Source: Rhodospirillales bacterium
Lineage (GTDB): Bacteria > Pseudomonadota > Alphaproteobacteria > Acetobacterales > Acetobacteraceae
NCBI GenBank assembly: GCA_025359905.1
Contig: JANYDF010000078.1
Coordinates: forward strand, 1 to 64,000
DNA: 64,000 nt
Reading direction: 5' to 3'
Shown here: positions 16,534 through 25,841 of the stretch, one piece after another
Numbering within the stretch: the first letter of the stretch is position 1
How the letters are laid out: the number at the start of each line of letters is the position of its first letter
The notes under the pieces: generated by a model
What the model was told of the DNA's origin: nothing
Seen by the model: the letters and a program-made list of their open reading frames with translations, nothing else
Database searches by the model: none
Translations under genes and position numbers: made by a program

Positions 16534-17515
16534 CCGGGGGCGCGATTGCCGGGGCCGCGATTGCCGGGGCTGCCGCCACCGGGGCGAATGCGGCGTGGTA
16601 GCCTGCCTCCAGATCTTCGATCACGCGCTGGCCATTGTCGAGCAAGAAGCCGCGCAACCGTGCATGCACCGGCAACAACGGCATGGTGCGGCGGTGCGCG
16701 ACAAACCATGAGCGCATCAGCGGCAGGCCTTCCACCGGGACCACGCGCAACAACCCGAGCGCCAGTTCCAACCCAATGGTGTGGCGCGACAGCAACGCCA
16801 TGCCCATCCCGGCCATCACCGCCTGTTTGACAGTCTCGTTGCTGCTGCTGGTCATGGCGATGCGCAGCGGCACCCCGGAGTCGCGGAAAAACTGATCCAC
16901 CAACTGCCGTGTGCCGCTGCTTTCCTCGCGGACAATGAACCGCTCGCCCATCAGCGCCGACGGCAGATGCATCGTCTCGCCCACCAAGCGATGACCGGGC
17001 GGGGCAACCAGCACCGTGGGATGCGGCGCGAAGCTTTCTGCGGTGAGGTCAGTGCCGTCCGGCGGCCGGCCGGTGACGGCGAGTTCGATGTCGCCGCGTT
17101 CCAACGCCTCGACGATTTCCCCCCGGTTGCCGTCGCGCAAATGGATCGAGACGCCGGGATGCTCCGCCTGAAACCGCGCCAGGATGTGGGGCACAATGTA
17201 TTTGGCGGTGGAAATCAGCCCGATCACGATCCGCCCGCCGGTGACGCCGCGCAACGCGGTTAGCGACTGGTCGGCGTCCTGCAACGCCTGCAAGACCGTG
17301 CGCGCATAGCCGAGCAGTGCGGTGCCCGCATCGGACAGCACCACGGTGCGGCCAGTACGCTCGAACAGCGCAAAGCCGCTCATGCTCTCGATCTGTTTGA
17401 TTTGGAACGAGACGGCGGCAGGCGAAATGCGCAGCCGCTCGGCGGCGCGCGCGAAAGACTGGTCCTCGGCGGCTTCGACGAAGATTTGCAGTTGCCGGAA
17501 GGTGACGTTGCGCAT
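16400..17515 (-). CDS. cbbR: LysR-family RuBisCO operon regulator CbbR
   Basis: A 371-residue LysR-type transcriptional regulator divergent from cbbL. The start ATG at 17515 gives MRNVTFRQLQIF. Residues 1-60 form the winged helix-turn-helix (FARAAERLRISPAAVSFQI), and residues about 90-300 the periplasmic-binding-like effector domain (GLISTAKYIVPHIL, VREESSGTR, VKQAVMAGMGMALLS). In relatives it senses Calvin-cycle metabolites or redox state and activates cbb genes. It is about 60 residues longer than typical CbbR. The extra tail is Pro/Ala-rich, contains a small tandem repeat and is read antisense through the end of the MATE gene. Two inverted repeats in the intergenic region are its likely binding sites. 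Confidence 0.92.
   Translation of the reverse strand: MRNVTFRQLQIFVEAAEDQSFARAAERLRISPAAVSFQIKQIESMSGFALFERTGRTVVLSDAGTALLGYARTVLQALQDADQSLTALRGVTGGRIVIGLISTAKYIVPHILARFQAEHPGVSIHLRDGNRGEIVEALERGDIELAVTGRPPDGTDLTAESFAPHPTVLVAPPGHRLVGETMHLPSALMGERFIVREESSGTRQLVDQFFRDSGVPLRIAMTSSSNETVKQAVMAGMGMALLSRHTIGLELALGLLRVVPVEGLPLMRSWFVAHRRTMPLLPVHARLRGFLLDNGQRVIEDLEAGYHAAFAPVAAAPAIAAPAIAPPARDAKLAGLTRPPSPPVPSRPPLVQPLRGSPWPVDPSAAPVRTP
16542..16571. repeat. 15-bp tandem repeat in the cbbR tail
   Basis: GCGATTGCCGGGGCC (16542-16556) is repeated as GCGATTGCCGGGGCT (16557-16571). On the minus strand it encodes the repeated Ala-Pro-Ala-Ile unit of the CbbR C-terminal extension. It lies just outside the MATE stop codon. 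Confidence 0.7.
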
Positions 17516-17571
17516 GGCTGATATCCCAATTTTCGCCGCCACCGTGTGCCGTCATCGCCGGGGGCCATCTG

Positions 17572-17595
17572 ATCGACAAGGAATCCCTTGTCGAT
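17572..17595. promoter_or_regulatory. Perfect inverted repeat, probable CbbR operator
   Basis: ATCGACAAGG (17572-17581), four bases AATC, then CCTTGTCGAT (17586-17595) form a perfect 10-bp-arm palindrome between cbbR and cbbL. It is about 57 bases upstream of cbbR and 90 upstream of cbbL. LysR regulators bind such dyads as the high-affinity recognition site, here presumably also giving autoregulation. Confidence 0.65.
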
Positions 17596-17599
17596 TTCC

Positions 17600-17622
17600 C
17601 AAGAATAATTTGCTTTTTCTTG
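17600..17622. promoter_or_regulatory. Second inverted repeat in the cbb control region
   Basis: CAAGAA (17600-17605) and TTCTTG (17617-17622) flank an 11-base AT-rich spacer, directly downstream of the perfect palindrome and closer to cbbL. Its position fits the activation subsite of a LysR-regulated promoter, but the arms are short. Confidence 0.4.
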
Positions 17623-17639
17623 TCGTGTCCAGCCCATAG

Positions 17640-19148
<1,509 letters not shown>

Positions 19149-19162
19149 ACCGGAGCCGCGCC

Positions 19163-19576
19163 ATGAAAGTCACCCAAGGGCAATTCTCCTTCCTGCCGGA
19201 ACTGACCGACAAGGAAATCGCCAAGCAGATCGAATACGCGCTGAGCAACGGCTGGGCGGTGGCAGTCGAGTATGCCAGCGATCCGCACCCGCGCAACGTC
19301 TACTGGACGATGTGGGGCCATCCGATGTTCGACCTGAAGGACCCGGCGGGCGCCATGCTGGAAGTGACCGCCTGCCGCCGCGAACACGGCGACAAATACA
19401 TCCGTGTGCTGGCGTTCGACAGCAAGAAGGGCTGGGAGTCGATCCGCATGAGCTTCATCGTCAATCGCCCAGCCTATGAACCCGGCTTCGAATTGGTGCG
19501 CGCCGAAGGACCTGGCCGCACCGTGCGCTATACGCTGCGCAGCCACAGCACCTCGGCGTATCCGCCCGCACCGTAA
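19163..19576 (+). CDS. cbbS: RuBisCO small subunit
   Basis: A 137-residue small subunit that caps the L8S8 holoenzyme. Seen: [20 protein letters not shown], the [11 protein letters not shown] loop and [16 protein letters not shown]. The C-terminal extension ending [20 protein letters not shown] gives the beta-hairpin barrel typical of red-type small subunits. The ATG lies 14 bases after the cbbL stop, preceded by CCGGAG. It belongs with the form IC large subunit and is followed directly by cbbE rather than by cbbX. Confidence 0.97.
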   Translation: MKVTQGQFSFLPELTDKEIAKQIEYALSNGWAVAVEYASDPHPRNVYWTMWGHPMFDLKDPAGAMLEVTACRREHGDKYIRVLAFDSKKGWESIRMSFIVNRPAYEPGFELVRAEGPGRTVRYTLRSHSTSAYPPAP

Positions 19577-19602
19577 CGCGACGTCACCGGAGAGGATCGA
19601 CC

Positions 19603-20358
19603 ATGAAGAAGTACCGGATCGCGCCGTCGATCCTTTCCGCCGACTTCGCCCGGCTGGGCGAGGAAGTAACCCGCGTGCTGGCCGATGGCGCGGATATTAT
19701 CCATTTCGACGTGATGGATAATCACTACGGGCCCAACCTGACCTTCGGCCCGATGATCCTGCAAGCCATTCGCGGCCTGGTAAAGGCGCCGATGGATGTG
19801 CATCTGATGGTCAAGCCCGTCGATGCGCTGGTGCCGATGTTCGCCAAAGCCGGCGCCGACATCATCACCTTCCATCCGGAAGCCTCCGAGCACGTCGACC
19901 GCACGCTTGCGCTGATCCGCGACAACGGTTGCCGCGCCGGTCTGGTGCTGAACCCGGCAACGCCCGAGCATGTGCTGGACCACGTGATGGACCGGCTGGA
20001 TATGATCCTGCTGATGAGTGTCAATCCCGGCTTTGGTGGGCAGACCTTCATTCCCGAAACGCTGCGCAAGGCGGCCTTGGTCCGGGAACGCATTGATGTG
20101 CATGTCGCCAGCAACGGCCGCCCGATCTGGCTCGAAATCGACGGCGGTGTGACGGCTGCCAATATCGCGGACATTGCCGCAGCCGGCGTGGATACCTTCG
20201 TGGCTGGATCGTCGATCTTCGGCAAACGTGATGCCGATGGCGGCTATGCCGGGGCGATCGGCGCGCTGCGCGATGGGCGCGATATCCCGGTGGACCGGGA
20301 GGCGTTGCAGACCATCGACGCCACCGATATCCGTGCCAGCCGCGTGTTCGCGCAGTAG
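19603..20358 (+). CDS. cbbE: Ribulose-phosphate 3-epimerase
   Basis: A 251-residue TIM-barrel enzyme interconverting ribulose-5-phosphate and xylulose-5-phosphate for Calvin-cycle regeneration and the pentose phosphate pathway. Family motifs are present: [16 protein letters not shown] at the N-terminus, [17 protein letters not shown] (metal ligands His and Asp), [26 protein letters not shown] and VAGSSIF. A tail of about 20 residues extends past the usual 220-230. GGAGAGG precedes the ATG. It is the third gene of the cbb operon. A housekeeping rpe copy may exist elsewhere. Confidence 0.95.
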   Translation: MKKYRIAPSILSADFARLGEEVTRVLADGADIIHFDVMDNHYGPNLTFGPMILQAIRGLVKAPMDVHLMVKPVDALVPMFAKAGADIITFHPEASEHVDRTLALIRDNGCRAGLVLNPATPEHVLDHVMDRLDMILLMSVNPGFGGQTFIPETLRKAALVRERIDVHVASNGRPIWLEIDGGVTAANIADIAAAGVDTFVAGSSIFGKRDADGGYAGAIGALRDGRDIPVDREALQTIDATDIRASRVFAQ

Positions 20359-20385
20359 TCTTACCGGCCACCGGGAGCGCCGCCG

Positions 20386-21423
20386 ATGCCGTACCGCCGC
20401 ACGACATTCAGCAAGTTCATCATCGAGAGCCTGCGCCGCACTGGGTCGGACCCGGATTTGGCGGCGCTGCTGAACGATGTCATGACGGCGAGCAAACTGG
20501 TCGCGGCCGCTGTCGCGCGCGGTACCAACGATGGCCGCGCCGAACCACGCTCGCTGGATCAGTTGGCCGGCGATATCGTGTTGGGCACTTGCGATTTTGG
20601 CGGCCAGCTCTGCGGCATTCTGTCCGAGGACATGGACCAGCCATACCCGATCCCGGACGGCTATCCACGCGGACGCTATTTGCTGGCGTTTGAGCCGCTG
20701 GACGGCGCGTCGAATATCGATGTGAATATGCCGGTCGGCACGATCTTCTCGATTCTGCGCGCGCCGGAGGGCATTACAGAGGCCAACGCAGCCGCGTTCC
20801 TGCAAGCGGGCACCAAGCAAGTCGCCGCCGGTTATGTGCTGTATGGCCCGAGCGCGATGCTCGTGATCACGCTCGGCGACGGCGTGCACGGCTTCCGGCT
20901 GGATCGTGAAGTGGGCGCCTACATGCTGACCCATCCGCATATGACGGTGGCCCCCACCACGCGGGAGTTTGCGGTCAATGCTTCCAACGCGCGGTTCTGG
21001 GAACCGCCGGTGCGGCGCTATGTCGAAGAAAGCGCCGAGGGCGCAGAAGGACCGCGCGGCGAGGAGGTTTCGACCCGCTGGAGCGCCTCGATGGTGGCCG
21101 AAGTGCATCGTATTCTGATCCGGGGCGGTCTGTATATGGACCCCCGTGATACGCGCGATACCTCGGTGCCCGGACGCGTGCGGCTGCTGACGGCGGCCAA
21201 TCCGATGGCGATGATTGTCGAACAGGCCGGTGGCGCGGCTTCGACCGGCAGGCAACGGTTACTGGGCATCCAGCCCGCTGCCATCGATCAAAGCGTGCCA
21301 GTGATTCTCGGCTCGAAGCGCGAGGTTGAGCGGGTAGAGGAATACCACGCCGCCTACGACCGGGGCGAGCCGATCAAGTTTTCCTCACCCTTATTCAACA
21401 CCCGCTCACTGTTCCGCAGTTAG
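20386..21423 (+). CDS. cbbF: Class I fructose-1,6-bisphosphatase
   Basis: A 345-residue class I FBPase (possibly also acting on sedoheptulose-1,7-bisphosphate) that removes the 1-phosphate in the regeneration phase of carbon fixation. The metal and phosphate site reads FEPLDGASNIDVNMPVGTIF, with Glu in place of the more common Asp before PLDG. Other family stretches are GTCDFGGQLCGILSEDM near residue 70, YVLYGPSAMLV and RLLTAANPMAMIVEQAGG. It is preceded by CGGGAGC and lies 27 bases after cbbE. The C-terminal HAAYDRGEPIKFSSPLFNTRSLF is normal, so the gene is complete. Confidence 0.95.
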   Translation: MPYRRTTFSKFIIESLRRTGSDPDLAALLNDVMTASKLVAAAVARGTNDGRAEPRSLDQLAGDIVLGTCDFGGQLCGILSEDMDQPYPIPDGYPRGRYLLAFEPLDGASNIDVNMPVGTIFSILRAPEGITEANAAAFLQAGTKQVAAGYVLYGPSAMLVITLGDGVHGFRLDREVGAYMLTHPHMTVAPTTREFAVNASNARFWEPPVRRYVEESAEGAEGPRGEEVSTRWSASMVAEVHRILIRGGLYMDPRDTRDTSVPGRVRLLTAANPMAMIVEQAGGAASTGRQRLLGIQPAAIDQSVPVILGSKREVERVEEYHAAYDRGEPIKFSSPLFNTRSLFRS

Positions 21424-21443
21424 CCAGATCGGGAGACACCAAC

Positions 21444-22319
21444 ATGTCCGCCAAGCACCCGATTATCGCCATCACCGGCAGTTCCGGCGCCGGCACCACG
21501 ACGGTGATGACCACATTCCAGCAGATCTTTCGCCGTGAGGGCGTCACGGCTGCCGTGGTGGAGGGCGACGCATTCCACCGCTACGACCGCGCCGAAATGC
21601 GCGTGCGAATGGCCGAAGAACAGGCCAAGGGCAATCAGCATTTCAGCCATTTTGGCCCGGACACCAATTTATTCGAGGATCTGGAAGCTCTGTTCCGCCA
21701 ATACGGCGAAAGCGGCACCGGGCGGACGCGGAAATATCTGCATGACGATCAGGAGGCCGCGCCGTACGGCCAGAAGCCCGGCACATTCACGCCGTGGGAA
21801 GATGTAACGCCGCGCACCGACCTGCTGTTCTACGAGGGCCTGCATGGCGGGGTGAAGACCGAAACAGTAAATGCGGCAAAGCACGTCGATCTGTTGATCG
21901 GCGTTGTACCTATCATCAATCTTGAATGGATTCAGAAGCTGCATCGCGACAAGCGCACGCGCGGCCATTCGCACGAGGCAGTGGTGGATACCATCCTGCG
22001 GCGGATGCCCGACTACGTGAATTACATCTGTCCACAATTCGCTGAGTCGCACGTCAACTTTCAGCGCGTGCCGACCGTGGACACCTCCAACCCGTTCATC
22101 GCCCGCGACATTCCCAGCCCGGACGAAAGCATGCTGGTGATCCGCTTCCGCAACCCCAAGGGCATCGACTTTCCCTATCTGCTGTCGATGCTGAGCGGAA
22201 GTTTCATGTCGCGCGCCAATACCATCGTCTGCGAGGGCGGCAAAATGGCGCTGGCGATGCAGTTGATCTTCACGCCGATGATCTGGCAGTTGATGGACCG
22301 CAAGAAGCGGGCTTTCTAG
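21444..22319 (+). CDS. cbbP: Phosphoribulokinase
   Basis: A 291-residue proteobacterial-type phosphoribulokinase making ribulose-1,5-bisphosphate from ribulose-5-phosphate and ATP, the step that commits carbon to RuBisCO. The N-terminal P-loop is [14 protein letters not shown]. Then come the substrate-binding [13 protein letters not shown], the Walker-B-like [12 protein letters not shown] and the Lys/Arg-rich [12 protein letters not shown]. Length matches the octameric bacterial class. It is preceded by GGGAGA and follows cbbF by 20 bases. Together with cbbLS it shows that the Calvin cycle's two unique enzymes are both encoded intact here. Confidence 0.97.
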   Translation: MSAKHPIIAITGSSGAGTTTVMTTFQQIFRREGVTAAVVEGDAFHRYDRAEMRVRMAEEQAKGNQHFSHFGPDTNLFEDLEALFRQYGESGTGRTRKYLHDDQEAAPYGQKPGTFTPWEDVTPRTDLLFYEGLHGGVKTETVNAAKHVDLLIGVVPIINLEWIQKLHRDKRTRGHSHEAVVDTILRRMPDYVNYICPQFAESHVNFQRVPTVDTSNPFIARDIPSPDESMLVIRFRNPKGIDFPYLLSMLSGSFMSRANTIVCEGGKMALAMQLIFTPMIWQLMDRKKRAF

Positions 22320-22341
22320 ACCCACACAAGGAGATTCTGTT

Positions 22342-23141
22342 ATGGCCCTGGTCGCGATGCGGCAGTTGCTGGACCACGCGGCGGAGCATGGCTACGGCCT
22401 GCCCGCCTTCAACATCAATAATATGGAGCAGATCCAGGCGATCATGCAGGCGGCCGATGCAGCGGGCGCGCCGGTGATATTGCAGGGCTCCGCTGGTGCG
22501 CGCAAATACGCCGGTGAGCCGTTCCTGCGCCATATGGTGCAGGCCGCGGTGGAAATGTGGCCGCATATTCCGGTGGCGATGCATCAGGACCACGGCGCCA
22601 GCCCGGCGGTGTGCCTGCGCGCGATGCGCAGCGGCTTCACCAGCGTGATGATGGACGGCTCGCTGATGGAGGATATGAAAACCCCGTCCAGCTACGACTA
22701 CAATGTCGAGGTCACCCGCTCAGTCGTGGGCATGGCCCATGCCATCGGCGTCTCGGTGGAAGGTGAACTCGGCTGTCTCGGCTCGCTTGAAACCGGCGAG
22801 GCGGGCGAGGAAGATGGCTATGGCTGGCAACCATTCGCGAATATGGCGGCAGGATCAAGGAAACCTACGGCGTGCCGGTGGCGGAAATTCAGGAAGGCAT
22901 CCGCAACGGCGTGCGCAAGATCAACATCGACACCGATATCCGGCTGGCGATGACCGGGGCAATGCGCCGCGCCATGGGCAAGAACCCGGAAGAATTCGAC
23001 CCGCGCAAATTCCTCGCCGCCGCCACCAAGGCCGCCAAGGAACTTTGTCAGGAGCGGTTCGAGGCCTTTGGCTGCGCCGGGCAGGCGGCCAAGATCAAGC
23101 CGGTGCCGCTGGAGGCGATGGCGCTGCGCTACGCCGGATAG
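22342..23141 (+). pseudogene. cbbA: Class II fructose-bisphosphate aldolase, internal deletion and frameshift
   Basis: AAGGAG and ATG open a normal class II aldolase ([60 protein letters not shown]). At about 22820 the sequence jumps, one frame over, to [19 protein letters not shown] and continues normally to [10 protein letters not shown]. Compared with relatives about 80 codons are missing between EEDG and WLA. These would carry the GTSHGAYK and VMHGSSS segments with two metal-binding His residues. The intact upstream frame reads on to a stop at 22953 with a nonsense tail. The product would be inactive if the sequence is right. It is the last gene of the cbb operon. A short shared ATGGC at the junction is compatible with a microhomology deletion (inferred) or an assembly collapse. 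Confidence 0.88.
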
Positions 23142-23173
23142 TTTGGCCTGTTTGGCAGCAATCTTGTGAATAT

Positions 23174-23196
23174 CCCGCCGCACGGCTGGCGGCGGG
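23174..23196 (+). terminator. Hairpin downstream of the cbb operon
   Basis: CCCGCCGC (23174-23181) pairs perfectly with GCGGCGGG (23189-23196) around a seven-base loop, 33 bases after the cbbA stop. There is no T tract, so it is a candidate terminator or 3'-end stabiliser only. The rest of the gap to 23376 shows nothing recognisable. Confidence 0.45.
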
Positions 23197-23376
23197 ACTA
23201 CTCAGCTTTGTCACTGCACCCGGCACGATGAATGCTCGGTAACGTCTGATGTCGGCTCGGAGCACCCGCAGTCTCAGCCCTGCCCTTGCGGCACGGTCAC
23301 CCCAACTTTGGCCTCCACACGCAGCCCCGTTCGGATGTGATGGCGGCGCGCGCCCAGCGCGTGCCAAACTGGGCGG

Positions 23377-24567
23377 ATGACGCCCAAGCCATCGAGTTCC
23401 TTCGACACCATTATCCTCGGCGCCGGCGCCGCCGGGCTGATGTGCGCCATCGCCGCCGGGCAGCGCGGCAAGCGCGTGCTGCTGCTCGACCATGCCGATG
23501 CGGCGGGCAAGAAAATCCTGATATCCGGCGGCGGGCGCTGCAATTTTACCAATTTGCACATCGCGCCGGACCGCTTCATCTCCGCCAACCGGCATTTCTG
23601 CAAATCGGCGCTGGCGCGCTACACGCAGCAGGATTTCATCGCGCTGGTCCGCAAGCACGGTATCGCGTTCCACGAAAAGACGCTGGGGCAATTGTTCTGC
23701 GACGGCTCCGCCCGGCAGATCGTGGCGATGCTGCTGGCCGAGGCGGACGCGGCCGGCGTGGACATCAGGCTCGGCCACCGCATTACCGAGGTCAGCCATG
23801 CCGGCAGCTTCACGGTGGCGACCAGCTTCGGGCCTTTCGCCGCCCCTGCGCTGGTGCTGGCCACCGGCGGGCTGTCGATTCCCAAAATGGGCGCCACCAG
23901 CTTGGCGCACACCATCGCCACGCGCTTCGGCCTGCCACTCATCGAAACCCGCCCCGGTCTCGTGCCGCTCACCTTTACGGCGTCCGATCTGGCGTTGATG
24001 CTCCCGCTCAGCGGCGTGGCGTTGGATGCAGTGGCGCGGCTGGACAAGCGCCAGTTCCAGGAGGCGCTGCTATTCACCCATCGCGGCCTGTCCGGCCCCG
24101 CCATCCTGCAAGTCTCGTCGTATTGGCGCAGCGGCGAAGCTGTCACGCTCAACCTGCTGCCGGAAATGGACGCTGCCGCTTGGCTGCGCGACCGCAAGCG
24201 CGCCCGCCCGAAGGCCGAAGCAAAGACTGTGTTGGCAGAGCATTTGCCACAGCGCCTTGCCCAGGCACTCGCAGAGGTACACTTGCCGCCCGGCCCAATC
24301 GGCGATTTGCGCGATGCACCGCTCAATGCGCTCGGCGCGATGTTGAACGGCTGGCGCCTGACGCCGTCGGGCACCGAGGGCTATGCCAAGGCCGAGGTGA
24401 CGTTGGGCGGCATCGATACCGCAGCCCTGTCCTCACAGACCATGCAAGCCAACGCGGTGCCCGGATTGTTCGCCATCGGCGAAGCGGTGGACGTGACAGG
24501 ATGGCTCGGCGGCTATAACTTCCAATGGGCGTGGTCGAGCGGCTGGGTGGCTGGCCAAGCGGTCTGA
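23377..24567 (+). CDS. HI0933/YhiN-type FAD-dependent oxidoreductase
   Basis: A 396-residue flavoprotein of the HI0933/YhiN (TIGR00275-like) family. Seen: the Rossmann dinucleotide motif ILGAGAAGLMCAIAAGQRG, the family hallmark GKKILISGGGRCNFTN near residues 45-60, LATGGLSIPKMGATS, and the C-terminal FAD site LFAIGEAVDVTGWLGGYNFQWAWSSG. Physiological substrate is not known for the family. The start at 23377 directly precedes the conserved N-terminus. It is a free-standing gene after the cbb operon, with the RraA-like gene 23 bases behind; the two may be cotranscribed. Confidence 0.92.
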   Translation: MTPKPSSSFDTIILGAGAAGLMCAIAAGQRGKRVLLLDHADAAGKKILISGGGRCNFTNLHIAPDRFISANRHFCKSALARYTQQDFIALVRKHGIAFHEKTLGQLFCDGSARQIVAMLLAEADAAGVDIRLGHRITEVSHAGSFTVATSFGPFAAPALVLATGGLSIPKMGATSLAHTIATRFGLPLIETRPGLVPLTFTASDLALMLPLSGVALDAVARLDKRQFQEALLFTHRGLSGPAILQVSSYWRSGEAVTLNLLPEMDAAAWLRDRKRARPKAEAKTVLAEHLPQRLAQALAEVHLPPGPIGDLRDAPLNALGAMLNGWRLTPSGTEGYAKAEVTLGGIDTAALSSQTMQANAVPGLFAIGEAVDVTGWLGGYNFQWAWSSGWVAGQAV

Positions 24568-24590
24568 ACGCCAAAAGGGGGAACACCAAA

Positions 24591-25280
24591 ATGATCCATG
24601 ATGCACCGATTCTGCGCGTCCGCCGGGGCTTCTCCCGCCCTGCCCCGGAATTGCTGGCAAGATTCGCCGGCATTCCGGCCGGCTTCGTGGTGGATGCGAT
24701 GGGTGGCAGCGGCTGCCTGGACTACCGCATCAAGCCGCTGACCCCGCCTGACGCGCCAATCCTGGGTGTGGCGATCACCTGCCACGCGGGTCCGTCGGAT
24801 AACCTGGCCCTGTTCGCCGCGCTGGAAGCCGCCCAACCGGGCGACTTCATCATCGCCGCCACCGAAAACTTCATGGGTGCGGCAATCACCGGCGATCTGG
24901 TGTTGGGCATGGCGCGCAATCGCGGCGTCGTGGGCTTCGCCACCGACGGCGTGGTGCGCGACATCGTCGGCATCCTGAATGTCGGGCTGCCCTGCTACAG
25001 CATGGGTGTCACCGCCAACTCCCCGGCCCGCAACGGCCCCGGCACCGCCGGGCTGCCGGTGATCGTGGGCGGCGTGCATGTCTGTAGCGGCGACATCATC
25101 GTGGCCGATCGTGACGGCGTGGTGGTGGTACCGCTGGAGCTGGCCGAGCAGGTGCTGGCCGTCCTCGAAGATGTGAAAGCGGCGGAAGCCAGCATGGAGG
25201 CCAAGGTGAAGGGCGGGTTGCAAGTGCCCGACCATTACCGCGCGCTGCTGGCCTCCGGCCGGGTCGAGGAGCTGCCCTAA
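24591..25280 (+). CDS. RraA-like / 4-hydroxy-4-methyl-2-oxoglutarate aldolase family protein
   Basis: A 229-residue RraA-fold protein. The ATG at 24591 is preceded by AGGGGG. The motif FATDGVVRDI near residue 120 matches the G-x-x-x-D-G-x-x-R-D metal/substrate signature of HMG/CHA aldolases and RraA. The N-terminus PAGFVVDAMGGSG and GPSDNLALFAALEAAQPGDF are also family-typical. It could be a retro-aldol pyruvate-releasing enzyme or oxaloacetate decarboxylase. A role as RNase E inhibitor is less likely outside gamma-proteobacteria. The gene ends convergently with rpiB (four-base overlap). The neighbourhood of sugar enzymes favours a catabolic role. Confidence 0.85.
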   Translation: MIHDAPILRVRRGFSRPAPELLARFAGIPAGFVVDAMGGSGCLDYRIKPLTPPDAPILGVAITCHAGPSDNLALFAALEAAQPGDFIIAATENFMGAAITGDLVLGMARNRGVVGFATDGVVRDIVGILNVGLPCYSMGVTANSPARNGPGTAGLPVIVGGVHVCSGDIIVADRDGVVVVPLELAEQVLAVLEDVKAAEASMEAKVKGGLQVPDHYRALLASGRVEELP

Positions 25281-25729
25281 CCGGCGGGGCGGGCCTTCTC
25301 GTAGGCGGCGATCTTGTCGACCTTCGCTGCCGACCGTCCGCCCTCGTATTCCGACGCCAGCCACGCATTGATAATGCTGCGCGCCAGTTCCGGGCCAACC
25401 ACGCGGGCGCCAATAGTGATGATCTGCGCGTCGTTACTCTTGCGTGCCCGCTCGGCGGAATAGGTGTCGTGGGCTTGCGCGGCGCGCACGCCGGGGACTT
25501 TGTTGGCGCTGATCGCCATGCCGATGCCGGTGCCGCACAACAGCACGGCGCGATGATGCTTTCCTGCCGCGACATCCTCGGCCACCGCGAAGGCAATATC
25601 CGGATACAGCACCGGCTTGCCCTCATGCGTGCCGTAATCGGCAACCTCGTGGCCAAGCTCCATCAAATGCCGCTTGAGCGTTTCTTTGAGCTCGAACGCC
25701 GCCTCGTCACAGCCGATAGCAATGGCCAT
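25277..25729 (-). CDS. rpiB: RpiB/LacAB-family sugar-phosphate isomerase
   Basis: A 150-residue isomerase of the RpiB family. Seen: IGCDEAAFELKETL (substrate/phosphate region), VLLCGTGIGMAISANKVPGVRAA with the catalytic Cys, HDTYSAERARKSNDAQIITIGARVVG. It interconverts aldose and ketose phosphates, ribose/ribulose-5-P or the tetrose pair erythrose/erythrulose-4-P (EryI/DerI-type). The neighbouring erythritol-like genes make the tetrose role attractive, but the sequence alone does not decide it. A perfect 16-bp palindrome (25718-25733) overlaps its start codon. It is divergent from the dhaK-like gene. Confidence 0.9.
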   Translation of the reverse strand: MAIAIGCDEAAFELKETLKRHLMELGHEVADYGTHEGKPVLYPDIAFAVAEDVAAGKHHRAVLLCGTGIGMAISANKVPGVRAAQAHDTYSAERARKSNDAQIITIGARVVGPELARSIINAWLASEYEGGRSAAKVDKIAAYEKARPAG

Positions 25730-25841
25730 TGCTGTTCTCCCTAAACCGCCGCCATGTTAGATGGAACGCCCGCGCAGGCTTGACAAGACATTTCCAGACC
25801 GGGACTTTGCGCGTCAGCAGGGCGTCCAGAAAGGGTCTCAT

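Noticed and set aside
25718-25733. Perfect 16-bp palindrome AGCAATGGCCATTGCT at the rpiB start
   Set aside because: Most of it is explained by the coding of Met-Ala-Ile-Ala around the ATG; without a recognised regulator or a second site it is not called an operator.
25780-25808. TTGACA upstream of the dhaK-type gene as a promoter
   Set aside because: No acceptable -10 element at 16-18 bases (GACTTT); not called.
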